This document shows positions 22,576 through 33,431 of a DNA stretch of 64,000 bases, one piece after another. The position numbers were made by a program, and so were the translations under genes. The notes under the pieces are model-generated. The model worked only from the letters and a program-made list of their open reading frames with translations. It did not search any database and was not told the origin of the DNA. Position 1 is the first letter of the stretch. Each line of letters opens with the position of its first letter. This DNA is from Filosporella fistucella (Eukaryota > Ascomycota > Leotiomycetes > Helotiales). Where the stretch lies: the NCBI GenBank assembly GCA_030077755.1, contig JAQJZZ010000019.1, forward strand, positions 694,501 through 758,500. The letters are read 5' to 3'.

Positions 22576-25500
22576 CCTTGGGCAATGGTCCATGAGAATC
22601 CGGACTTGGTATAGTCGCCTAATTTCAACACGCATTAGACCAAAATTCCAGAATTCGCATCCATATTCGAGAGCCCGGAAGACGAGTACTCAGAGGGGGA
22701 ATTGCGACCACCCCCAGTTTCTCACCGCCGGCGAGAGGATGGTTGAGTTTTGTAATATACCGAGTTGCGATTTTTCGCCATGGTTTGAGGCTTTGTATCA
22801 TATATCGCAAAGATCTTGTATATATTTGTGCTCGTTCATCATGTACATACCACATTGCATTTGCCTCGTCCGATTGTGTCTGAAAATGGTTATAAATTAT
22901 TCACTTTGAATCCTCCTTCCAGTTCCTTGATCATGTCATTGAACAGTATGTTTGAGACACACTGGGACTGCACCAAATTACTCGACTGCTATTTTCTGGG
23001 TCCGTTGGGCAGAGAGATAGGCTCCGTCCTGCTGCACCATCAAGTCGATACTCTCCTGAAGCTCTCAATGACCTGGACACTGCGGAGAGACTTGCGCCGA
23101 TGCTGACATTTGAATGTATTCGGCCCTGTGGCCGATATCATGCAATTTGCATGGTATCGATGGTCCTTGAATTGGATCAGATTGCCTCATCAAGCAGAAA
23201 TCTATTCATTGACAAGTTCCCAAGGAGGCGGAGTATGAGGGGTAAGAACATATCACAAGTAGCGGTATGATCAGGGGAATACCATACGTTCATTCTTCTT
23301 GGGCTGTTTCCCTGCACTGCCTCTTCCGCACTTCGATTACAACGCTGCAAAAGTGAGGAAAGAAGGCGGCTTCGCTCCGTAGTTGGGTATTGAGGTCTGC
23401 TCGTACCATTCATCGTGTTGTCTCAATTGCGTTGCACTGCCTTCCTTTATACTTCTTACTAGGGCAGCGGATGTACGCCGCTATTGCAGCGAATGCAAGG
23501 CATGGTAGAGGTCTGTTGGTACATATCAGCACAGCATGGAGAAGTCATTGGTTGGTGGAATTTGGGAAGTAAGAGGTTGGAACATGGTACGGATGTATCG
23601 CCTTCGCAAATCTTTTTGGCAGACTGTCAGGCTGGAAACTTGAATTGTTGATATGTTTCAGCGAAAAGTTTTGATGAGGAGACTTCTGAGGGAAATCTGG
23701 GGAGATTATTAGGGGGCTGTGTAGATGGATGGTATGCGGGAAATCTTAGGTCTGAAGCGAGTACGTTTGGAGAGATTCGATTGAGGTGGAATTATTGCTA
23801 CTTCATCAGGAAACATCAGGGTTGCTATTTATTTTTGAGTAAATATTAGAAAAGTCATATGCAGTGATAGGAAATATATTGGATGCTCTGAGGTTCTTCC
23901 ACGTGACCATCTTACATATCAAACCAAGTTGCAATCATGTTCCATATATATATTTATCTAGAAATCAAGACATTCCTATCATAGGATACTCTGTAAAATA
24001 TTATTGAATACCATATCAAACAATACAACACTTATCCCCTTCCAACCATACTTACCAGGATTAATCATGTGACATTAGCACGTGAGACTCAACTCTACGT
24101 GGGCGGCCTTCACTGGACGTGGAATGGGAAGTATCAGCCTCGGCAACAGCCGCCAAGCACACAGCCCACGCCCTTTCGTGTTATAGTCAATTACAACCTG
24201 ACCAACGTGATATCGCCTTGCACTTTTTCTTACAGACGATCCAGACATGAATTTACTATTGGGTAAGCTACGCGATCATGATGAGAGACGGTGGAATGTC
24301 GAAAGATTATGATGAATACCTATACGAGGAGGAGCCGCAAGGAGGGATAGACTATGCTATGAGACATTTCCTCTGAAAATATTGAAATGTGAGAGGGGTA
24401 AGAAGGTTTATACACGAATACACAGAAGAGGTTTTGATTGGTATTCGCTTCTTGAATTTTGGAGATGGCAGATGGCAGATGGCAGGTGTCTGCTGTGGGA
24501 ATACTGCGCCTCCACGATGCGATTGATATCACTGGTTGACGATGCCTTGTTGGGTGGGTTTTACATCTGCGGTTCGGTTATCGGGCATGTTTATTGCCTA
24601 CCATTTTATTGGTTTGTGAGAGAGGAGAAGAGGATGTGATGCAAAATTATTGTTTTGGGTGAGATGAGATAACAGTGGCGATAGAGAGCCTTGAGATCTG
24701 CCATCTTACTATGAAGGATGCAGAGACCTGGAGGGAAGGGAATCGCAAGGCTGAGCTTTTGATACAGTGGAGACGTGATTAGCTTCAGGGTCCGAGATCT
24801 GGATACCTTACTAAATGCCGTTATACGCGGGAAAGGATCATGTGAGCCAGAAAGCTTGAGGAGCAGCAATGAAGATCGATAGAAATGTATGTGAACAGAT
24901 CAGGCAACCTTCTAGAAGGAATCTAGAAATCCTTGTTTGGGAAAGATAAACGAATATGGCTATGTCGGCACAGTCACCAGACTCTGGCAAGTTCGTTAGA
25001 GTCTGGAGCGAAGCTAAGCACGGCTTGGAGACTGTCCGATTTTTGAGCGGTTTCTTGGGACGATTGTCGAATCGGATTTGTGGCCGGGGTGGTATCTTAC
25101 TTCGTAGTATGGTATTATTGCCCGAGCATTAGGAGTTGAATGAGGTATATTGTGTTTTGACGCGACGGAGCAAGACGGAAGGAGATTTCCTTAACCTTTT
25201 TGATCTCATACATGGTCCTTGGGGCGTATTCACCAGATATCGAGGCAGTGAAGAAAAAATTGAATAAATGTCAGATCGGGTTGATGTAAAAGTTCATGCT
25301 GGCTATGATGTCGCCCAAGGGTGATTATCGCTGACAGCTCCTAAACGGGCGCTTTGCACTCTCCACTCTTGAATGTCAACAGCATCTGGTTTGCCACTCA
25401 CGCCTTCTAGCGTATGCTAAGCTTTTGTGGATGGCTAGTAGCGGACAAGGGGGTCCCAGGCGCAGTCAATTGAATGATTGTGCGGGTCTTCTTGTATGGA

Positions 25501-26192
25501 GTAATACGATCAAGACTGCGGTAATTTATCACACTTGAACTGAATGGTAAAGTCCAAGAGGGCCAAGAGTGACTTGTGATGTGTTTTATGCAATCTTTCC
25601 GAACTGTTCCGCTTGGGAGAAGACAAGAAGAGTTGTGATGGGAGAGAAGAGAAGTCTACTAGAGTGAAGACGTTAGCTCATTTTGACCCTTGGAGATAAG
25701 AGGTACATTCACTACACAAGATGGTGTGTGGGAGGGATATAAAAGACGTCTCAGCGTCACCACTTTTGCGACATCTGCAGTTTCACACATCAAATACTCT
25801 CAGATTGTTTCTATTACCCGCTCAAGATTGCGAAACAATTACGGTGACTGATACTTACCAAGCCATCAAAACATCGAATCATCCGTTCAACGTTGCCAAG
25901 TCGCATCTTACCACCCTCCTCCTGGTAAGGTAAACAGTAATAATTGTTGATCCTCACCATCGCCCGTCCACTGTTCCTACCCCACCCCGCAAAACACAGC
26001 CCTGTCCGCCCGATCCCTTAGCGCAAGGCAGCCTGCAGCTCCTCCCTGCAGTCTCATATAATAATCACGAGCTCCCCTCCTACATCAACAACACACCACT
26101 TTTACCTCGCCCATCTCATCCATAACATCTCTTCCTTTTAATACTTCTGCGCTTCCATCAATCCATCGCGCATCATCACACATACTTTCAAG
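22576..26192. other. Gene-poor interval, 3.6 kb
   Basis: I cannot support any protein gene here. Short frames at 23177-23413 (-), 24382-24639 (+) and 24606-24869 (-) lack domains and splice partners. The remains of the F-box gene may extend to about 22850. Near 24463-24485 there is a 7-bp tandem repeat. AT-rich sequence occupies about 23870-24060. The last 500 bp, with CT-rich and CATCA-rich sequence before 26193, is the likely promoter and 5' leader of the stomatin gene. Confidence 0.5.
24463..24485. repeat. Short tandem repeat (AGATGGC)x3
   Basis: Three perfect copies of a 7-base unit followed by AG, in non-coding sequence. It is probably a simple microsatellite. Confidence 0.85.
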
Positions 26193-27517
26193 ATGTCTAC
26201 CAGTTTCGACAACACAAGTGTCGCCAAAGACGATAATACTACCCTAGGCAAGCCATCCGGCTCAGGTTCAAATGGCATTGGCTTCACTCCAGCTCGTCAC
26301 ACACCGGGTCGCAGCGACAATCCCATGGTCAATGTGCAGCCTCCTCGTCGAGAGGATCTCCAACCAAGCTATGCGCAAACTCTGACCGGAGAGAGCGACC
26401 AGGGAAACCATGGCTGGTATGGAAGCATGAGTAAGTCTTCGCGAGAGCAGGCGCTTTGAACACAAGCTGATCTTGAGTAGTTAATACCTTGGGTTCATGT
26501 ATTGGAACTATGGGTGCTATTCCATGCTGTATTATCTGCCCTAATCCATACAAACCTGTTTCGCAAGGAAGTACGTCGAATTCCTCCCATATCGTATTGT
26601 TTTGGACCAGAGCATCGCCAGTTTGCAGACTTCTGCGAATGTTGCGAATATCATACTGATGAAATTTGTAGATGTCGGTCTGGTCACCAAATTCGGAAGA
26701 TTCTATCGTGCTGTGGATCCTGGTCTCGTTAAGATCAATCCTCTCAGTGAACGGCTTATTCAAGTCGATGTCAAGATTCAGATCGTTGGTATGTAGTATT
26801 GGATATCTTTCAATTGCAATTACTGATTCATCTGCAGAGGTACCAAAGCAAGTTTGCATGACCAAAGACAATGTCACTCTTCACCTTACTTCCGTCATCT
26901 ACTACCACATCACATCTCCACACAAGGCTGCTTTCGGTATTTCCAATGTCCGTCAAGCCCTTGTCGAGCGTACACAAACTACACTTCGTCATGTTGTTGG
27001 TGCTCGTGTCCTACAAGATGTTATCGAACGTCGTGAAGAGGTTGCTCAATCAATTGGAGAGATTATCGAAGATGTTGCATCAGGATGGGGTGTACAAGTC
27101 GAGAGCATGTTGATCAAGGATATCATTTTCAGTAACGAACTTCAAGACTCACTCTCCATGGCTGCTCAATCTAAGCGTATTGGAGAGTCTAAGGTCATTG
27201 CTGCTCGTGCTGAAGTTGAATCCGCCAAGCTCATGAGACAAGCTGCCGATATTCTTTCCAGCGCACCTGCCATGCAAATCAGATATCTCGAAGCTATGCA
27301 AGCTATGGCCAAGACAGCCAACAGCAAGGTCATATTCTTACCAAGTGCTTCAACAGTCGGATCTCAAATGCAAATGGCCAATGCTTTCGGAGAAGGATCT
27401 GAACATAATGGAGGACCAAGTGCAGCTCAGAGATTTGATACTGGATCAGGTGACTTTGGAGGTCAGGACTCCGGTTTCCAACGAGCTATCAATGCTCACG
27501 TCGTCGAGAACATCTAA
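26193..27517 (+). CDS. Stomatin family (SPFH/band 7) membrane protein
   Basis: Four exons (26193-26430, 26481-26570, 26672-26788, 26838-27517) encode 374 residues. The N-terminal 80 residues are polar and disordered. Exon 2 encodes the short hydrophobic hairpin typical of stomatins (LGSCIGTMGAIPCCIICPNP, then YKPVSQG). The SPFH domain follows: VGLVTKFGRFYRAVDPGLVK, IQIVEVPKQVCMTKDNVTL, and later RREEVAQSIGEIIEDVA. It continues into a stomatin coiled helix (KVIAARAEVESAKLMRQAAD) and the conserved AMQIRYLEAMQAMAKT. Stomatins scaffold membrane microdomains and oligomerise on the cytosolic face. Fungal members have been placed at the plasma membrane, mitochondria or septa, and the location here is not decidable. 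Each splice join restores family sequence in frame. The last 55 residues are Gly/Ser-rich. Confidence 0.95.
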
Positions 27518-28229
27518 GTCAAGACAGAAGCTGATTAGGTGTTGATGTAGCTTGGTCTACATAAAACTAGGTAAAAAGCTCATGCGACGTAATCTTTCGA
27601 GATTCGACATCAACAATTCTTGCTTGTACTTTTATATCCTGCCGTTGCTTTGGTTCTCGCGATTTTACGATAATGATGGATTTGGTGATTGGGTCCATGG
27701 CCGGTAATCGAAGGAGAGTTTTACGGTCTGGTCTGGTCTGGTCTTTGGCAGGATACCCCGGTCTTTACGTTAATGGTAGTAGTACAAATGATACCAGTTT
27801 ATTTTGATATTAGATGTGTGCTTAGTGTTTCTAATACGTGTGATAGTACTATGTATAAAACCTCTTGCTATTGTCCTTTCCTTGCTGGTAATTGTACAGG
27901 ACAATAATATCCGACAGTGTCAACAGCTTGGGTAAAGAGGATAGAGTCTAGTAATTGTACAGTATACGGATATCTAATAGTGGTAGAGAATTTGAGTAAA
28001 GAAGATAGAGTCTACGTATTGTTGTTTATTCATCTTGCGATATGTTAGACAATACAGTGGAATGCGAACTAGGTGTCGCTGGTTTTTAGTTAATATACTT
28101 AGCAAGGTCCTCTTCCAGAAATTTGTGGCTGTGCACCCCCTGCCCGGTTGTATCCTACCTTGTACTGTGAACGTCAGCACCCCTATACATATTACAAAGA
28201 TCCTTATATATTTCACTGCGGCTGCTTCT
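27518..28229. other. Intergenic between convergent genes
   Basis: Shared 3' flank of the stomatin gene and the HET gene. At 27725-27744 there is a small (GGTCT)4 tandem repeat. Two near-copies of AAGA(A/G)GATAGAGTCTA occur at about 27935-27949 and 28000-28014, a short direct repeat of unknown meaning. No gene seen. Confidence 0.5.
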
Positions 28230-30113
28230 CTAGACAAGCAAAATCTCTCTCAGAGACAACGTTCCTTTAACGCCTTCAGCAGCCGCTTCGCCATCCATAT
28301 ATCCATGGACGTATGCCGGCGATACAAACTCAAAGCAATTTTCAAAGGCGCTTCTACGGCCAACAGGCCGGAGAATAAAGGGCACCTTACCTCCTTCCAC
28401 AACAGCTACGACATCCCCATCCATCACATGTTGCCTAGCCAAAATAAACAGACCGCTTTGGCTTGTAAAGAATGACCAGTTTTTCTTGTTCCGCGTCCAC
28501 ATAGTTTTTGATCGCAACTTGTCAAAGGCTTTGTTCCAGGCCCTGTCGTCTAATCCTGGTTTACCTAAAAGTTGCTGAAATATGGTACTATCATGGGCGA
28601 TATCTTCACCATCTAGACGACTAATTGGATAGGCCTTGCAATCTGTGACCCATGTCCTCCAGGAAGCCTGAAATATGGTTTCTCCAGTGACCTTATAGAT
28701 GTCTTCCTCATTAGGCCCATCCTTCCGGTATAAAAGTCGACGATCGTCAACCCGATGAGTTTGAGAGGTATCTTGCTGCCTTCTGGGATGAATTTTATCG
28801 AGCATGTAGCCATAAAGTTGCAGAATAATACCGTCCAAAATTTGCCAGCGACTCTCACACGTCGAACTACTAGCAGAAAATATTTGACGCTGCGCAAACA
28901 TGAATTCTCTATTCTCAATCTTACTTTTATCGCTTAAATCGTGAATCCGATTTCCGAAATCAGCAACCCAGGAAGGAAGCCTTTTACGGGCGGACTGAAA
29001 GACTGCTGGAGACTCCCAAGGGTTCTGACATAGGATGTCGAAATCCTGCCTTAGGCGTATAAGCTCCGCCGTGGCCGCCGCAAAGACTTCTGCTTCTGTC
29101 TTCTGGTACTGTACCTGTAAAGCGTGCTCCTCTGAGACTAGCCCGAGAATTCCGTAAATCTTATCGCGGGGATCTGTGGAATTTTGACCACGAAAGCGAG
29201 CAAGGACATCAAACAAGGTGAGTCCGGGATCTCCCGGCCGCCAGCGACGCATCAGTTTCCGTTGTTGTTCGATTTTTTTCGCCTTTGAGAAGATTTCCAC
29301 TATCGCCGGCCTGATGTGGCCGTGGCCAAACGGACCGTGAAAGGCATCTGCATAGGACTCGTCGGCGAGAAACGAGCTGACCAGGTCCCAGTCGAGTGTA
29401 TATCTCCCACCTGTCAGAACCACTTTAGGAGCGCAGGCAAGCTCCTGTACAACCCAGATCCTAGACCAAAGCGAAGGGTGTAGAAATACGGCCTCCAATA
29501 ACAGGCGCTGCCTTTTCCGTATCAAATATACTGGAGAGCTCTGTACGGTGGTGGTCGGCAGCGGATCGAGTAAATATTCGTCTTTATCAAAATTCCCGCT
29601 CTGCCAGCGCTCTTCCATAACCTGTAATGTAGTGATATCTCGCTTTTGTATCTTCTCAAAAAGGTCAAACCCGTACCTGAGGGTCTCTTCTATTTCATCC
29701 TCGTCTGGCTTCTTCAGAGGGCCTAACCACGCGATATCGGCAGAGCAGTTCTGATATATGTCTCGCATCATAGTCACCTGGCGGTTCCTTTCAATCGTGT
29801 CGTGCTGGTTAATGCACAAGGCATCGACCCAGAGGACTCGATTCCTGTCCGGGTGACGGAGATATCGTAAGGCATAGTCGAGACTTTCAGTGATGGGGCA
29901 ACGACGACGTTCAATGTAGACGTCTCCGTCAAACACAGCCGTCCCCCAGACATAGGAGAGAGCTTCGTACTGAGGGCTAGACCCAATTTCTACCACTTGC
30001 AGTTCAGCCTGCAGCGTAGCGCTAAAGTCGGGCGAACAGAGCAGCGTGAGAATGCGGAATTCCCGTTTGGACTGGTTCAAAGGTCGGTACGCATCTGTGT
30101 CGGCGAGTTCCAT
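28230..30113 (-). CDS. HET-domain (heterokaryon incompatibility-like) protein
   Basis: A single intronless frame of 627 residues. The HET domain occupies roughly residues 45-230, with its three blocks visible: YEALSYVWG, RVLWVDALCINQHD with the downstream RNRQVTMMRDIYQ, and WSRIWVVQELACAPKVVL. The remainder, with DPRDKIYGILGLV, is the usual extended C-terminal region of this fungal class and has no other recognised domain. HET domains act in non-self recognition and can trigger cell death when paired with an incompatible partner. In most genomes they form large families whose individual members are untested. This copy looks intact. It is divergent from the reductase gene at 30882. Confidence 0.93.
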   Translation of the reverse strand: MELADTDAYRPLNQSKREFRILTLLCSPDFSATLQAELQVVEIGSSPQYEALSYVWGTAVFDGDVYIERRRCPITESLDYALRYLRHPDRNRVLWVDALCINQHDTIERNRQVTMMRDIYQNCSADIAWLGPLKKPDEDEIEETLRYGFDLFEKIQKRDITTLQVMEERWQSGNFDKDEYLLDPLPTTTVQSSPVYLIRKRQRLLLEAVFLHPSLWSRIWVVQELACAPKVVLTGGRYTLDWDLVSSFLADESYADAFHGPFGHGHIRPAIVEIFSKAKKIEQQRKLMRRWRPGDPGLTLFDVLARFRGQNSTDPRDKIYGILGLVSEEHALQVQYQKTEAEVFAAATAELIRLRQDFDILCQNPWESPAVFQSARKRLPSWVADFGNRIHDLSDKSKIENREFMFAQRQIFSASSSTCESRWQILDGIILQLYGYMLDKIHPRRQQDTSQTHRVDDRRLLYRKDGPNEEDIYKVTGETIFQASWRTWVTDCKAYPISRLDGEDIAHDSTIFQQLLGKPGLDDRAWNKAFDKLRSKTMWTRNKKNWSFFTSQSGLFILARQHVMDGDVVAVVEGGKVPFILRPVGRRSAFENCFEFVSPAYVHGYMDGEAAAEGVKGTLSLREILLV

Positions 30114-30881
30114 TCTCTTGTCGCAGATCTTTGGCTTAGTAGTTTATAGAACGCAAGGAATTCAAACCCTTCTTTTAGCAATATTTTGATCAAAGTATAC
30201 CGTACAGCATCAAGTTGTGGCGCTATGATCGTGGGTTGGATAAGGAGAATAAACGAGTGAGAGTTGATGACTTGTGGACAAGATAGGCAGCGGGGGTAAG
30301 TGGTCGATTCTGCCTCAGTACCTCCACGGTACATGTATGTGCAAAGCCACATAAGCTACAACAGGCTTACCCCGCAGTCTTTAAAATGTCCACTGAAGAA
30401 CCAGCGACACTTAATTCGCCTTCCACTGTAACCAAGAAAGTTGTTATCATTCTAAACGCGAGGGTGTATCCTTAATACTCACTTGTCAGACATTCATAAG
30501 CTAGTGTAACAATGAACAGGCCATGCAATTTCAGAAAGCAACAAAGCTCCCACGGAGAGGGAAATTTTCCTGCCCTCCCAATGCCAAAGGATACACGTAT
30601 ACAATCAGATCTGGAAACAACGGTCCTCGGAATCCACATCACTGTCACCTCACTTACATTTCCACATTGTCCCAAGGGCAGATTTCTATATATTCTCGCA
30701 TTGACGGACGTTGGCTGAAGAGATCGTTGATAAGAGTAATGCCAAGACTTTGTCAGGGAAGCATCATCACGTGCCTTGATTACACCCCCATCCTTGCAAA
30801 TCGATTTCTGAGATACCTTGCTTCAGACTCAGTGGGCTACAATGGCTCAACGCATGTATCGTTCAAGGATCCAAAACCGCA
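30114..30881. promoter_or_regulatory. Divergent promoter region, HET gene / reductase gene
   Basis: About 770 bp between the two outward-facing start codons. Open frames at 30512-30718 and 30523-30900 cross it, but they lie in sequence that must include both promoters and show no domain. A TATATATT run near 30687-30694 is a possible core promoter element for the plus-strand gene. Confidence 0.4.
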
Positions 30882-32005
30882 ATGGCCCCTAGAATATTAG
30901 TCTTCGGTGAGTTAGCATTGTGGGATCCTTCTCATATTCCCTTATGAGGGCAACCTCGCAACAGACACGTTGTCGAACTCCCCTGTCTAACTCCCACTTC
31001 CTTGATAACATCAGCTACGGCGGACTGACTCCGAATCTCTTTCTTATAGGCACCGGAAGCATTGGAGCTGTTTATGTGTACCTCTTCTCTCGGGCCATTC
31101 CAGCCTCCAATATCGTCGCAGTCTGTCGCTCAAATTTTGAGTCTGCATCCAAAAATGGGTTTACGATAAACTCTTCCCTGTGGGGAGAGAACCAGAAAGT
31201 CAGGCCAGTTGTTGTTCGATCTATCGAGGATGCTGTAGCGATTTCTTCTGATAGTTTTGACTACATTCTTGTCTGCTCAAAAGCACTACCAACAAACCCC
31301 TCGACCGCCGAGCTAATCAAGCCTGCTGTGTCACCCAATACCACTATCGTGTTGATCCAAAATGGAATTGCTATCGAAGAGCCATTTGCAAAGCTTTACC
31401 CCACCAATCCTCTTCTCAGCACCGTGGTTTATCTTCCGGCAACTCAAGTCAGCCCTGGAGTTGTGCATCACAAGGAAGTTGAGCTGCTCCATATCGGCTC
31501 TTACCCAGCTTCCTCAAATACCGAGTCGGCAACCAAGTTTGCAGACCTTCTCAAAGCAGGTGGTGGATCAGCTGAAGTTCACGAAGATGTCCAGTTCGAA
31601 CGCTGGTCAAAGCTTCTGATCAACGCATCATGGAATCCAATGTGTGCTCTATCACGGTCACGGGATGTACAGATCTTAAAGTCAAGTCCTGATGCGATTG
31701 ATTTCGTTCGAGACGTGATGTTGGAGATTGCCGCTGTGGCGAATTCTTGCGGTTATTCCGGGATTGACGCTGCTCTGATCGATTTTCAGCTTGGGAGAGC
31801 GTCTGTCCGTGACCTTCCTGGAGTAGAGCCAAGCATGATGGCGGATGCACTGGCAGGAAGAAACTTGGAGGTTGAGGTTATTGTCGGAAATGTTGTCAAG
31901 ATAGCCAAAAAGCATGGTGTACCAACACCAATGTTGAGGACCATATATATGCTGTCCAATGCATTGGATGGCAGTATCAGTCGGGTTCAGAGAGGTGGTG
32001 TTTAG
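30882..32005 (+). CDS. Ketopantoate reductase-like (ApbA/PanE) dehydrogenase
   Basis: Two exons, 30882-30906 and 31050-32005, separated by a 143 bp intron (GTGAGT..TTATAG), encode 326 residues. The tiny first exon supplies MAPRILVFG, which joins TGSIGAVYVYLF to complete the NADPH-binding GxGxxG motif. Reading upstream through the intron from 30920 instead would give an N-terminus that lacks the first strand and is not believable. Later motifs are VLIQNGIAIEEPF and the C-terminal-domain ERWSKLLINASWNPMCAL, holding the catalytic-type lysine and the conserved asparagine. The family reduces 2-dehydropantoate to pantoate in coenzyme A synthesis. Fungal genomes carry several paralogs of unknown substrate, so this one is best called ketopantoate-reductase-like. 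Confidence 0.92.
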
Positions 32006-33431
32006 AGGGGAGACTGATGGAAGACCACATCACTTGTTTCCATCCCGAACTTCGTCTTTGCTGGCGCGAGGGAGAATTTGTATGGAATAGATGACTTTAG
32101 AGATATAGAAGCATAACTTATGAACAAGACCTCTCAGTTGTGGATCCCCTATTTTGCCAGAGTATGGGCCAAGCCCGACCATGGGGTGCCTGAACGAAGC
32201 TGGGTCAATTTTGAACACACATTTATTCGGTTGCCCTTGGCTGATCGGACCTCAAAGTTGTCAGAAGTAGATATACAGTGATTTATATCAATATGCTCTG
32301 TCTATGTCTCAACTCGACTTGTCGATAGAACTTCAACACTTAGGTATGTACAAGATCTCCCCTTCTTTACTAACTGCTTATTGAGGCACGCTGAGACTCA
32401 ATCTTCGTGACTTTTTTCTAAGAAAAGTACAACGATCTGTATCCTGAATAATAGGTACGATGAGAAGCTCGTACTAAACAAACCAAGCGTTGTTATTGTG
32501 CATTATAATGGCGGACTGGAAGCGAATGCTCCAAGTTTCTTGGGACAATATTCCCTCTCAGTCTTGCCCCGCCATCGCACGTCGACATACCATTTCTCGT
32601 CTCGGAATTAAGGCCTTTGATACACCATAGTGGCTCTGCTCAGTTGCGCAAAGTCAAGCCTGGCTAGTCGCAGTCGGAGTTGGTTTATTCAACCTTGAAG
32701 TGCCAAAATTCGAGGAGCTCGCTGAGAAGTTTTAAGGAACTGGCACATTGATATACAATGTCACCACTTGAGTGGCTGAGTCTCTATGGGAATGCGAAAG
32801 GTAGCTCCCTAGATAATCTAATTTTCAGCTTAAGAATGAATAATGGCGCGATACTCTCAACATTTTGTTTTACGCACCGGAATAACAGGCCTTCGAGCAA
32901 TGTCAACCTCGATGGGAGTGCACGCAAACCCTTCCAGGTTCCGGGTCTTGGTACTGTATATTGTATTAAGGAGGGTAAGGAGGATAAAATCAAGCCAAAA
33001 CACAGCAGTGGAACATTTGGAGACAAGGCAGGACAGCGCGCCAGTAATTAATGGAGATGGCCATGTGGATATTACATTACTTCGAGCAGACAGAAAGGTT
33101 AGGAAGGTCAGGGAGTGTGGTGCAGGATTGTAGAGGAAGAATAGGTAACAATAGATATCTCAGAAACTCGTGTCAATCTGAACACGATTCTAGCATGTTC
33201 ACGGTTTCACTTTTCATGAAATGGACACGTTTCATAGTAGACGTTTCTATTACCTTTGATAGCAATGCTGACCCTGTCTGTTACTTATTAGCCCGCGTCA
33301 TCAGGGTGGCGTTAGCGGCACATCTCACATTTCTTATTCCAGCTCCCGTTATGCCACATTATCATCAACAAGTTCCAAGACATACTTCGTACTCTATACA
33401 TTCATTCATATCTCATGATCATCTACTTCAT
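32006..33431. other. Intergenic between convergent genes, 1.4 kb
   Basis: Open frames at 32758-33051, 32843-33133 and 33051-33443 overlap one another in different frames and have no recognisable domain. I see no RNA gene or mobile-element signature. Confidence 0.45.

Noticed and set aside
24955..25085. Possible 5S rRNA-like segment (GCGAAGCTAAGCACGGC and TATCTTACTTCG words)
   Set aside because: A few words resemble 5S rRNA internal promoter sequence, but the helices and the conserved loop sequences do not line up over 120 bases.
30920..31049. Alternative N-terminus of the ketopantoate-reductase-like protein
   Set aside because: It is intron sequence. The 25-nt first exon at 30882 completes the nucleotide-binding motif, whereas this extension destroys it.
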